From positions 1,302,001 through 1,366,000 of the forward strand of contig NC_089440.1 in the NCBI RefSeq assembly GCF_026210795.1: a stretch of DNA of 64,000 bases, written 5' to 3'. The notes under the pieces are model-generated. The model ran no database searches, was not told the origin of the DNA, and saw only the letters and a program-made list of their open reading frames with translations. This document shows, piece after piece, positions 48,355-60,284 of this stretch. The position numbers and the translations under genes are program-made. Positions within the stretch are counted from its first letter, which is position 1. Each line of letters starts with the position of its first letter. Source of the stretch: Rhizophagus irregularis. Taxonomy: Eukaryota > Glomeromycota > Glomeromycetes > Glomerales > Glomeraceae.

Positions 48355-48443
48355 GGTGATTTTATGTGAGCATAACACATAATATTTATCCAAAAGTTTC
48401 AAATAGTCTATTTTTTAAAATGATTTTTTTTTTACTTTTATTT

Positions 48444-48660
48444 GACGCCACGCCATTAGCAATTCTAACCCTCATTTCTATATTATCGGATAAATGCCTA
48501 TAAAGATAAGGTAATAAATCAGCATATACTTGACCTTGTATTAATGCCCGAATCCTTTTTGCGTATGCAGATCTCTTTTCTGGTTCCTTGCAGTCGACTC
48601 ATAGATCACGAATTAATATATTAAATTCTTCTAAAAGTTGGGACCGTCCAAAAAAAAACT
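48444..48660 (-). pseudogene. Coding fossil of an unrecognised multicopy gene
   Basis: On the minus strand one frame reads SQLLEEFNILIRDL, a TGA stop, then VDCKEPEKRSAYAKRIRALI, QGQVYADLLPYLYRHLSDNI and EMRVRIANGVASNK. Composition and helix-like pattern are clearly protein-coding and GC-richer than the spacer. Both ends dissolve into A/T tracts. I cannot name the family. Confidence 0.55.
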
Positions 48661-49617
48661 TTAACCGATGAATTAACCGGTTAATATTAAAAATATTTTT
48701 TTTCATTAATACATATAAAAAAACATTTCACTGATTTTGAAGTCGTGACCGCAATTGCATGTCATTAAATAAACCTGGCCAGAATTATGGAATTAGGTTT
48801 AACTCCTGTTAACCGGGTCCAACCTTTTACTAGTACTGCGGAGTGCATATTCTAGTTAAATAATTATGATCAAACGTGAATTTATTATACTAATGAAAAT
48901 ATCTTTTACTGGTTTACGATAGAATTTCGGTAACGTGACTGACGTTTCATACCGGTTTTCCCAGCGTAACCACCAAGAAATAATCGGCACGTGATCAAAA
49001 TTTGCAGATCATTTCCAAAAATAGATGATAATCAGTTAACGATATTTTTATTTTCAATTTTCAATTAAAACTTAGCAAAACCACTATACAGACTTCAAAA
49101 TTGAATTCTACATACATTTTTACTTTTTCTGCAAGTTTAATTAGGGAGAAAACATGGGATTTGAATGCCAATTTTTTGCTAAGGTTAACTTTTACAAATT
49201 TAAATATAAAAGAGCAAAAAATGGTATACAACCATTTCTTTTAATCTTAATCAAACTTATAGAGAAAGTATTTATTCTTATAGAAATTATGATTATAAAA
49301 GCTGGATAATATTTGTATTAAGTTTTATTCAAAAAAAAACCAAAAAAATTGATAAAACAATCTAACTATTTTTAGACATGATCGGCAAAGTGGAAGTTTT
49401 CATAATTTATTTTCGGACAACTAATACTCGATCGCGTGACTTTTGGCTGGCAATGCTTTACGGTATATAATATTTTAAAAAAAATTGATTTACTATTTTG
49501 TCATAAACGCTAAGAATTTTTAATCCATAAATATTTAATTTAATAATCAAATAATTGAATGCTGACATGAGACTGATATGATGATTTTATTTAAAGAAAC
49601 TTATTTTTTAAGTACTA

Positions 49618-50050
49618 TTATCACGAAAATTCAAACTAGACTAATGAAAATTGATATTTAGGTAGTTCCATGTCCGCTAAATAACAACTTTACTTAACAC
49701 TATTTGTTTATAAAATACTGAATCATGCTACAAAATAGTAATCGTGGACACGTGGCGCAGTAATTTCAGCCACAACTTTGCTAATATTCGTGAATCGTGA
49801 TAAAATTGATGTGATTAATTCCATGTTTGCTTAATTACTTTACTTAAAACTTTCTTTGTCTGTTTAGTTTGACTAAATGTTGAAATTTACGTTACAAATA
49901 AAAAAATCAGGAAAAATGCTAATATCTTCGAAAATATTCAAACAAGCTTTGATGGAAATTATACTTAAATAATTCAAACAATTATTTAGACACCCTTCGC
50001 TGAAGCAATTTCACTGCTAGAATTCCATATTAATACGAAAGAAAAGTAAT
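49618..50050. repeat. Diverged direct repeats
   Basis: TTCCATGTCCGCTAAATAAC followed by CTTTACTTAACAC (about 49665) recurs as TTCCATGTTTGCTTAATTAC, CTTTACTTAAAAC (about 49822). TATCACGAAAATTCAAACTA (about 49618) resembles TATCTTCGAAAATATTCAAA (about 49922). Old duplication; no coding frame. Confidence 0.4.
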
Positions 50051-52411
50051 TCCTGTCATGTGGCATATTTCAGATCACATGTATACATGTGTAATTTTGC
50101 TGGCAACACTACATCATGACCATGATGTGACAAAAATATTTTTTTAAAAAAATTATAATTCATTATCGCAAAATTATTAAGAGATTTCCTTGCAATATTA
50201 TTGAGTCATGTTAAATTCATCAATTGGCTCATAGATAATAATATAAAAAAATACTCTTAGTTAGTTTAATTCAAACTCCAATTATAATCTTAAACAAATC
50301 AAAAGGATCATGTTAAAAATTTAACTTTACAATAAGCGAGATCCTGTGTATTTACTATATAAACATAAAGATAAATATATATAGACGCATTAAACGAATT
50401 ATCTAAAATATCGGAAATAAATATCACAATTAATTAGAACCATCTTTTGAATTTAATAAATAATCATTCATGAGATAAAAAAAAAAATCCAAAAGGTAAA
50501 AGAAGAACCAACATGAAAGAATTACCTATAAAATAAACCAAGTCAAAGAAAGGATCACCTAAAGAAGAATTCACCACTCTGAAAAAAGTCAATCATGATT
50601 AAACATACATTGATTATAACATCCTGAATATTTTATACCTATTATAAGTGTAATTATTGAACAGTTTCCAAGAGTAATGATCTTCCATATCAGAAGCATA
50701 AATTTGTACAAACATAAATCATAGATTACTTGGTGCAAGTTTACACCTAAACAACTCTCGTGAATTCTTGTAAAAAATTCAATTAAAAACTTCAATCTTT
50801 AATTTTAACAGCTAGATAATTATGATTGAGTACCATATAAGAACTATTAAAATATTGTCAATGCGAACGAACAAAAACGAATAAAAAAAATTATGAAATT
50901 ACATACAACATGTTGTTAAAGGGAGTCTGGCAACTAGGTTGTTCCGAACGTTTTATTGGATAAGTACATTTCGCTCGCCTTTTCCAACTTTCTAAAACCT
51001 TTGCTTATGTAATAAATGCATGGTAATGCAAGAAGCTACATCATAAGTTCCATCTGGATCTATTTGATTCTATAAAATATAAAATAATTGAATTGGTCAA
51101 ATTTTTCGTAAAGAATGAATGAAATGATATATATATATAAATGAATTAATGAATAATAAAGAAAGAAAGAAAATAAAAAAAAAGTCGATAAATTAATTTG
51201 ATACAACGCAAATAATAAATTTTATTTGGTATAAATATATCTTACTCAAGGTTAAAATTAATATGAATTCCGTAATTAATTACCAGAATAAGTTAGAATT
51301 TAAATGCGAATTTCGTAATTGATACATCCAAAAAATTTGAAGAAACGTCCTTATATACCTATCGTAGGTTTTATCTCGTTCTTTAAAAACGTCAAGATCA
51401 AGACCTTTGGGTTTGATTATAGGACCCTTTATAAGAAACAAATTGTCAATTTTCACCTTTCACTCCAAGACGATTTTAATTTTTCATCGACTGGCACAGT
51501 AAACTGCAATTACTCCGTAAAAGTTGTTACATAAAATTTAGAATAGAATATTTATGGTAAGTAATTTAAATTAAAGTTCTGATTTTTATTTTCCAAATTT
51601 GATTATTTTCATTAAATTTTTATTTATTTCGATAAAATAAGTTTCAAATTACATGCAGGTAGCAGTATTTGGGCGGAAGTTTTGAATCTAGAATTTTGAA
51701 ATGAGAAAAAAATTTTTTAGCGTATACCCTTTTTATCAATAAAAAAATGTTTGTGCGTCATGCGATTTTATCACTAAAGATTTATCGGAAAACCCGATAC
51801 ATCTCAAATATCTTTCATGTTGCACAACAAGTGTTTCTTTGATTGAATTTTACCATAAGAGACGTAAGTTCAAGCCATTTTTGTAATTAGTGATATGAAT
51901 TTTACGTGACATGATAATATATGATAACTATGTGATAACTAAACAACTGAAATTATGCAATATCACAGCAAATATTTTAATTAATCATAAAGCATTTTAT
52001 CACCTTATTTTATTTTATTTTGGTTTATTATACAAATAATACAATAATACAATATAATTAAATCTAATCTATATCCTTAACTTAAAAAGATTTTGCGTGC
52101 TTGTAATTTTCAATGCGTAAGCTTATTTTGGTAAGACGATCGTAATTGTACCACATTACACTTGCTTCGTTCAAAACCATGAAAACGGTAATGATGGGAA
52201 TGACAAATTACGTATTAAGAAATTATTAATAATAATCATAAATCATATATTATTGTTCTTTAAAAAATAATTTTGAATTTTTTTTTAAAACTTATTAATA
52301 GCTTATTGTACTTAAATTTAGACAGCAAAAAAAAAAAACGTAAAACTTAAATTTTTTCATAATTAAATAATAACGTAGTAATTAATTGTATAGCGAATAA
52401 TAAGAACGCGA

Positions 52412-53182
52412 TTAATAATCGAATTGCTGATTTAGAATCGACTCGATTGTATTATTAAAGTCGACTAGAATCGAATTATCTTCTACCAACCAGAAGCATG
52501 GTGCATTTGACTCATAATAATATGGCCAGTGATGATGTTCGTAGTTGACCATATCCTGATAAAAAATAGATGCGTCAAAGGAAGGAGTAGGATCCATTTG
52601 CAAAACGTCTTCGATTTGGTCAATTGGGTATTGATCATATGGCGGGTAAGAAGGATAAAGACAGTTTATTAAATTATAATTTTCTTCAGCGACAATATTA
52701 TTTTCACTAAGTTCAGATGATGAGCGTTGATGTTGTTGTTGAGATGATAATTGTTGTGGAGATGATGAATGTTGTGGAGATAATGGATGTTGTGGAGATC
52801 GTGGTTGTTGGGGCGGAAAGTTCTCGGAAATAAGGACCAAGGTTTCGTTTTGTCTTATTTCTTTCAATCGTTCTTCCACCTTGTCTGATAATTTCTTATA
52901 TGCTTCTTTTACGGAAGTAGATTCTTTAGCCCAAGATAAACCTATATGAGGAGATATCTTTGTCATAGAGACAGTATCATCTACTCGTTTTCTGAGTTCT
53001 TTTATGTAGGCCAGCCTATATATAAAAAAGCGGTTTGGCGCTCTTGATCCTAGTTTTGCGTCAGGTCTACGTCTCAAAATTTCCTCTACTGTTAATTCTG
53101 GTGGAAAAGGCACGCTAATGGATGGTATTTCGCTTTTTTTCGTATTCCGAATGGGTTTAATCAAACATTTGTTGACGTACAT
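52412..53182 (-). CDS. HMG-box protein 7, divergent (MATA-HMG type), 256 aa
   Basis: Putative HMG-box transcription factor. Seen: ISVPFPPELTVEEILRRRPD (residues 22-41), HMG box about 48-110 (APNRFFIYRLAYIKEL, VSMTKISPHIGLSW, VKEAYKKLSDKVEERL). Differences from the group: Arg for Ala in the PNAFF start, SPHIGLSW for SKLxSxxW. Tail: SPQHPLSPQHSSSPQQ repeat then QQQHQRSSS (about residues 127-155), followed by a Tyr/Pro/Asp-rich end (ESILNQQFDY). ATG at 53182 is the first in frame. Same orientation as HMG gene 6 upstream in the window and gene 8. Single exon, intact. Confidence 0.9.
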   Translation of the reverse strand: MYVNKCLIKPIRNTKKSEIPSISVPFPPELTVEEILRRRPDAKLGSRAPNRFFIYRLAYIKELRKRVDDTVSMTKISPHIGLSWAKESTSVKEAYKKLSDKVEERLKEIRQNETLVLISENFPPQQPRSPQHPLSPQHSSSPQQLSSQQQHQRSSSELSENNIVAEENYNLINCLYPSYPPYDQYPIDQIEDVLQMDPTPSFDASIFYQDMVNYEHHHWPYYYESNAPCFWLVEDNSILVDFNNTIESILNQQFDY

Positions 53183-53279
53183 TCTGATTTAAAACCGAAA
53201 ATTTATCGAGTAATAACGGTTTTTTAATAAAATTGAAAGTAAACTGATGATAAAAACGGTAGTGGAAAACGGGACTGTA

Positions 53280-53287
53280 TTTATATA
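53280..53287 (-). promoter_or_regulatory. TATA box candidate, HMG gene 7
   Basis: Minus strand TTTATATAAATACAGTCCCG, about 100 bp upstream of ATG 53182. The following GC-richer stretch (CAGTCCCGTTTTCC) marks a likely transcript start region. Confidence 0.48.
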
Positions 53288-55309
53288 AAATTTCCTTATA
53301 TTTCTTTCTTTCTTTCACTTTTAGAAAATGAATTTTATATAAAAAAGCTCGCAGTAAAAAAAAAATAAAGCGAAAAATTACTTGAATAGAAATTATGAAT
53401 GGATGAATGGAAATAATATTTATCAAGATCAATTTAATATACAAAAGAAGTTTAAATCTAACGGATAATTTTTTCCGTTTTCGGATATAGTAGCATATTT
53501 AGCCACTAATAATGAAAAATAAAAGATAAACCAAACAATATAAATAATAATTTTCTTGCAAGAAAAAAAGAAAAAAAAAATGGAGGTTATTGGCGTAAGA
53601 CGAATTGGGACAACTAATTAATATTATAAATATATTTATGGTTATACCCGATTCACGTGATTTAATATGTTTATTACGTTAATCTCATTGTAATAATATT
53701 TTATCTCAATAATAAAATATATTTATTTATTTTACGTTGTTTAATATAATGAAATTTCAAATAATTGCAGCTTCAGTTACAATATGAAAATCAATATGAA
53801 AACTGAATTACTAAAGATGTTTCTTTGTTTTTAAGTAAAATGAGAATAATGAATAATAATACAATTGTGTACTTATATTATGTGACAAATTTTTGATTGC
53901 GCAATCTGTTACGTAATTAATTATATATATATGAATGAAGTAAGGGAAGTAAGGGATTGAAATCAGTGACAATTACAACGCGATAATTTTTAATTTATTT
54001 TATTATGTATAAATAAAATTAAAAATTATTTTATTAAAGATATTTAATTAATTAAATCAAGTTTGTCGTCTTGAAAAAAAAAAATTATTTAGTGATCCGC
54101 ATTTGTTTAGAGCTAAACTAATCCCATAAAGGCAAAGATAAGTAAGATAAGTAATCGTGGTATATTTTTCTCATTTTATTAACTGTGTCACTCATTTATT
54201 TATTTGTTAACTCGTATTTTCTCGTAAGAGAATTCATCGAATTCGGCCAAGATTTTTTTGATTCAGTCTTGGCATTTGTTGATATCATGTGTTACGGAAC
54301 CTCAAACCAATAAGTATGTACATATGAAATTATCAAGAAGATATGTATAAATATAAATTATGTGATATAATAAAAATTTATTATTTTTTATTATTTTAGA
54401 ATAAAAAAAACAATGTTTTCACGCGCATATATATTCATTATTTATTTTTTATTTATTTACGTGTAATCCTGCTTATTAATAATTAATATATACGTTTACG
54501 TTTATAACAGTTTGATTACGCGTTATTTCATTATCTTTACTAAATTGGTAAAAAGATTGTAAAGATTGTAACTTTTAACTCGTAACACTTTTATGCTTTT
54601 AATATTACAATATATCTATTATATTCTATTATATTCATTGTAAAATCTATGTGTGAACACAAACTAAAGAAAGGTTTAATCCACGTTGAAATGTTTCAGG
54701 GATTAATTTTCATATTTACATAAAAAGATATTTACTAAAATGGAGAACTGAAACTAATATTTTTATTATATATACACTTTAATAGAATCATAATGTGTCA
54801 TTATTATTTATTATATTTTTTTTTGCATAAATAATTGGATGGTGCAGAAAATCTTGTGTTTTGATCTAATATGAAACGATCTACTTCCTTATTAATTCAT
54901 ATTTGATAACTAAGTTTTCAATTCGGCGGCGGTACGGAATTAGATTTCCTAACGTATTTTACAATCTAATTATTTATGTAGAAACAATTGTTACCGTTTA
55001 TAATCAATATAAACAGTTTTAAATTTCAAAGTCAACCATTTCTTTTTTCGGTGAGAACAATTCTTTCTAAAAAAGTTTCACAGGAAAAATGTTCATTCAT
55101 ATAATGTCAAATGATGTAATATATTATAAAGCACTTTCTTTTCATTTCCAAATATTCCAAAAATATTCTGTATATTATGTTATCTTCTAAATTTGATCTT
55201 TAATCTAACCTTTTGACTTTCAACCTTATAACACCACGTTCTTTTTGTTATGCATGCATTAAATGTATTAAATTCAATTTGTACATTTCAAAATTTGCAA
55301 AACAACCCC

Positions 55310-55425
55310 TGTAAAAAATTTTATCCGTAATTTTTGTAAAAATTAAAACTCCGTGAATATGTTATATTTACGCAAACTTGCATGTTATGAGGTTATAAAT
55401 TCCGCGAATATGATACATTTTTCAT
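55310..55425 (-). repeat. Dispersed repeat, copy B
   Basis: Read on the minus strand: TGTATCATATTCGCGGAATT, CATATTCACGGAGTTTTAAT and AATTACGGATAAAA, in the order seen at 39015-39150. The middle part differs (ATAACCTCATAACATGCAAG here). Confidence 0.55.
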
Positions 55426-57021
55426 ATGGCATAATATATTTAATGGTGTATGTACGCAGTTAAATTTGAATAAAAAAAAGAAAACCGAAAACCGGATTCG
55501 AATATACAATCACAAATAAACTTGAAAACTGCGACAAAAAGAATATTGTAATCTAAAAATTTTAATTTTGCGCACTCCGCAAAGATAAAATGTAACACAA
55601 ATACGATTTTTAGAAATTATTCCACAAAAGTAATTACAAACAAAGAAAATGAAGATTCCGTATCACAGATTTTAATTTTTAAAAGGAATTCCATATTATG
55701 CATTCTACTTAGATGTAATTTAAGTCTAGAAAATTTTTCTTTTCATTTTACGAATATAGTTTATAAGAAATAACTTGAAAACTTTCATACAAATGAAAAT
55801 AACATGTAGGTTAAAAATAACATTTTCATAATTGAAATTTAAAATGATGCTCAAGCATATGAAAATTTGATTATCAAGATTTTCATCTAATTATGGTTAT
55901 TTCGAATTATATGATATTAATAGTCTTTTTGATGCACACTCAATAAATTCATTTTTAGTAATAAAATCAACTTCGGTTTTTCTGTTTAGGCGTTTTTAGA
56001 AAAGATGGTCACAAATTTGGAAATTTTTTTTTTTTAATCTTTTCAAGAAATTTCCAGCCAATCATTGTATTCACATTGTTATTAACGCTCCCAAAAAAAA
56101 CCATCATGAACGGAGTATATTTGTCCAATAACATTTATGTGCCAAATTAGTCATTTACCCGACATAACTTCCCTCGGATATTAGAATTTTCGAAATGTAT
56201 TTGTTTTAACTTCTCTCGGACTTATAATTTCTATTAGAATTTCGATACGTATTTACTTAATTTGTTTAATATTGTTCTTTTTGTTAAATTTTATTTCGGT
56301 TAAAGTTTTCTTTTTAAATTATCCTCCGTATTTTTCGTATTCCAGGAAATAAATTAACAAAGTGGTCAAAGAAAGGTTTTACAAATTATTATAATTTCAA
56401 TGTGTTCTGCTTACACTTATGAACACTGTATATATTTTAAAATATATTATAATACCCTTAACCCTTAGGGTCTAGAAGAGTTGCACAATCCGAGAGTATT
56501 GCTGGTCATATATTAAACGATAAATATATTTTTCGTCTAATGGTGACCAATTAAATTATACTTGAAAATATTTAATTAAATAATATTATCGATATGTGGA
56601 CATAAACAATGTTTGGTAATTAATTTATTTTTTTTCAAAATTAAGTTTTGTTTAATTATTAAATAAATTTGTGTAAATATTATTATTTAAATGACAGCAC
56701 TGAATTATTCCGAAGACGTAATACAACGAACAAAGTTTTTAAAAAACATTGTCATACATAACATCACTAAATTCGAATTCGGAAAGGGCAATTGTTTTAT
56801 TAAATTATAAGCATAACCCTTTCCCGAGTATATGTTTAATTAATTCTTAACATAACCCATTTTTCTGGATAATTGGTCGGTTTATATTTGGTTATTCATC
56901 AGCAGAATTTTGTTTGTTTTTATAAATATGACTTTAGTGTATTTGGATAAATGTCGTGATAATTTTCAAGTCATAATTTCAATGATTTTTTTTTTTAAAA
57001 AAAAAAAAGTTACGCCACGAT

Positions 57022-57632
57022 TTTCTGACATTTATATTATTTCCTGACGTACACTTTGCCCGATAACGATTGTCCGATAAAACATATTTCCGAATAACAT
57101 GACATTTTTCTCGTGACATTTTTCTCGAAGGACATGACATTTGTCTCAAAGATATACATACGGGACGAAAGATAACATCCCAAGATATTTTTTTCCGAAA
57201 ATTGATTTATGAATTGATTCTTTATGGAATTTATGACTAAAAGAATTTCAGAATCCATTATAGTTAACCTTATACCATTACAATGATTTTATGTAATGGC
57301 TTATAGATGACATTTTCGTTACTCAATTTATTTTGTATATCATATTTATTGTAAAACATTATTTGTATAATTATTTGCATACATTAAAAACATTGTTTTA
57401 TCATCAATATAAAATTGCCAATTATAAAGCATCATAGTAAAAAAAAAAAAATTATTATTATTATTAACTCGAAGTTATATTTTTCCTAATCAATTTTTGG
57501 GAAAATTCGGGAAAATGTTCCGTTGAGAAATATCTTCGGGATAATGTCATGTCGACAAATGATCGTTCGGGAATGTGTCTTGTTGTTAGGAGGGTATGTC
57601 GGGAAAATGGATGTCGGGAACCAGGTTTTCAT
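57022..57632. repeat. Imperfect inverted repeat region with GACATTT/GGGAAAATGTC motifs
   Basis: The left arm (57022-57200) repeats GACATTTTTCTCG-, GTCCGATAA- and CCCGATAACG-type phrases. The right arm (57490-57632) carries the inverse: GGGAAAATGTTCC, CGGGATAATGTCATG, CGGGAATGTGTC, CGGGAAAATGGATGTCGGG. Between the arms is AT-rich DNA. It looks like a non-autonomous element with repetitive arms; ends not defined. Confidence 0.5.
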
Positions 57633-58263
57633 TAAAGAACGTGAATCCCAGAACAATTAGAAGTTTAAGTGGTTTTCAAGTTATGTAAATAATAAAATTT
57701 ATGTAAAGAAAGAGAAATTCCAATCATTTCAGATATTTCTTAGATGAGAACCCTTAATATTTCAAAAAAAAAAAATAATAAAGATTTTTGTGTTTGATGT
57801 AACCTTTTGTGTTATATGTAGTCAATATCTTTAAAGGTGACTTATTGGTCTCACCTTAATTCGGTAAAATATTTATGCGTGGCGTAGTAACGCAATTATT
57901 CAATATTTTAACGTATATTTAACGGTTGAATTGACATTGTCCTATAGTGAGATGCGAAACAAGGTTTTGTTCGATTTTTTCTTAATGAGTGAGCTTATTT
58001 ATGTACTTTATCGTGGACTAATAAATTTTTGTCTATTATATACTTTTTTTTCTGCTCTTACAATTTTACATGGGTGTTTCGAAAAAGGTATAGCTATGTT
58101 TATAAGTCCTCACGTGACAAATATCTATTAATAACTCACCCCTAGTTAATAAATCTATTAATAGAACTTGAAGTGCGGCGCATTTTAGGATTGGGTCAGT
58201 ATCACGTGATTTATGTGACGGTGTTAAGAAAAACATGGCTCGTTTTTTTAGCGAATTTTCGAT

Positions 58264-58503
58264 ATGATGAACTTTTCTTCTAACATTGTTACGATTGATT
58301 TACCAAATACATCATCAAATTCTTCACTTTTTCCACCTTACCCGTTCTATAACGAAGGTGAGGCGTAGGACGGCTGCTTGATTTATAAAGCATATGATAA
58401 AATTCCTCATGCTTCAATTATAAATTATATCAACCAAGATAATTCTGGATCAACATTCGAAAAAAACATCCGCCTTGTTTTGGTAGGGAAAGCATTAACA
58501 TGA
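58264..58503 (+). pseudogene. Small unrecognised frame with one internal TAG
   Basis: ATGATG at 58264 opens NFSSNIVTIDLPNTSSNSSL, a TAG at 58366-58368 interrupts, and the same frame continues with KAYDKIPHASIINYINQDN to TGA 58501. It sits in a GC-richer patch after CACGTGA sites. Family unknown. Either a decayed gene or a chance frame. Confidence 0.3.
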
Positions 58504-59950
58504 TTCTGAATCCATTCTTAGTTTCTATTATTCTTATTACGCAATAATGAAAACAAACATTACGGTTTGTTATTTAAAGAAGTGTTATTACAAATAGAAT
58601 TCTTTTTTTTTAAAAGATTCTTGCAGTTTTGAAGTTATTATAATAGAATTCTTTTTATTGGTATGTCATAGTTAATTAAATTACAGTATACAGACCCTCC
58701 ACATGTTCCAACCAACTTAAAGTTGCAGGTGCAGAAACAACAATTCTGCAAAATATTAGAGTTCATTTCAGGAAGGTAAAAATTTTAATGCAAAGCAAGT
58801 TTATGTAAACAAAAGAAATTTCTTTGCTGTTTTATAATGTCACCCAACAGTTAATTTTCGTAACCTTTGAACAATATTTGGCATAGCTAAATTTAGAGTA
58901 TAACAAAAAATAAATAATAGGAGTAAACAAATAATAAATAAATATCATCCAATAAAATTATTAATATTTAAGTTCTAGCCGGTTTTTGTTTGTTCAGCCG
59001 AAACTTTTGTTTAATCCGGAAACAATCTCGTAATAGGACGCCACATGAATTTACAAACAAAGTAACAAACAATGCAAGCCACCCTTTTGTTTTGTTTTTT
59101 TTTTTGCACACACACGAATAGTAGCAATATTAAGTTTTTTAACACTTAAATTCAGTAACCTAATAATTTTGTGAAATATTTTTGTGCACCTCTTATCCGT
59201 TTATGGACAACAGATGAATTTATTTATTTATCAAATAAAAAAAAATTTTAGTACTAAATGCCAAGATTACTATTATCTTACCTAACTAACCATGTATGTC
59301 ACATATGCATGAAATTTAGTGCATGTACTATTATGTAATAATTATTCATACTTTGTTGAATCGAAAAAAAAAAAAATCTGATAAAATAATAGTTGGATTA
59401 AACAACTAAAATTTCTTATTTGAATGAAAGTTCTTAACGTTTCAATCGACAAAATATTTATAATAAATCGTTTAAACCGTTATAAACCATTTTCCAAATT
59501 CGTTAACAATTGCCACAAATCGATCGGGTGGCAAAGAAAAAATTCATTAATTTAATTGGTTATACAATACAATGTGGCTATTACGAATTAGGTAAAATAT
59601 AATAGAATGTTGTGGCTGCATCTTGTAATACAAACAGCGTAAACAGCAATATCTGAAAACCAAAATTGTTTACTTGAATGTCAGTTTTTTTTTTTATTTT
59701 ACATAAGAAATTTCACATAATATTATCAAACAATATTATAAACATTTTATTATATTCAACACGTAATGTTATTATAAATTTTATTTTTTGCTTACAATAG
59801 AAATTCATAAGGTACTTAGTTATTTTAGAAGAAAAGAAAAAAAAATATTACAATACAATTAAATTAAAAGTGTTTATGTTTAAAATGTTTAAAAAAATTT
59901 CTTAAAACGAATTCCAAGTGTGTTATATGTGAATCAAGTGTTTGTAATAA

Positions 59951-60143
59951 ACGAATTCCAAGTGTTTGTGTTAAACGAATTCCAAGTGTTTCAAATAAAC
60001 GAATTCCAAGTGTTTGCTTAAAACGAATTCCAAGTGTTTCATAATAAACGAATTCTAAGAGTTTTTAATAAACGAATTCCAAGTGTTTGCTTAAAACGAA
60101 TTCCAAGTGTTTTTATTAAACGAATCCCGAATCCCGAATATTT
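59951..60143. repeat. Minisatellite, 24-25 bp unit, about 8 copies
   Basis: Units begin ACGAATTCCAAGTGTTT and start at 59951, 59975, 59999, 60023, 60048, 60072, 60096 and 60120; degenerate copies extend to about 59907 and 60177. It begins about 105 bp after the stop of HMG gene 8 (minus strand), so it may be in its 3' UTR. The minus-strand open frame through it (IRLLKTLG units) is a shadow. Confidence 0.88.
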
Positions 60144-60284
60144 TATTAAACGAAATCCAAAAGTTTCTATTAAACTAAAACCCCACTGATAACGTAGAAA
60201 AAGTGAAGTATACATAAAGAATCCATATTTACAATTCATAAGTTTTGCTTTATGTATATAAAAATGATTTTTTAAAAATAAAAA

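Larger units (their letters stand above)
44041..52411. other. Large intergenic region between HMG genes 6 and 7
   Basis: 8.4 kb, the largest HMG spacer. It holds the telomere-like array and its flanking duplicated segments (47.1-48.0 kb), a 200-bp inverted-repeat element, a coding fossil at 48.4-48.7 kb and diverged direct repeats at 49.6-50.05 kb. At about 50925-51065 a minus-strand trace reads NQIDPDGTYDVASCITMHLL, coding-like but unnamed. A 71-codon plus frame at 51319-51534 is also unnamed. 44.1-46.9 kb shows nothing recognisable. Confidence 0.5.
53183..60284. other. Large intergenic region between HMG genes 7 and 8
   Basis: 7.1 kb. It holds the second copy of the dispersed repeat (55310-55425), an inverted GACATTTTCCC-type repeat region (57022-57632), the interrupted frame at 58264-58503 and a minisatellite (59951-60143). 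Open frames at 53157 and 57931 lack domain features. 53.5-55.2, 55.5-57.0 and 58.7-59.8 kb show nothing I recognise. Confidence 0.5.
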
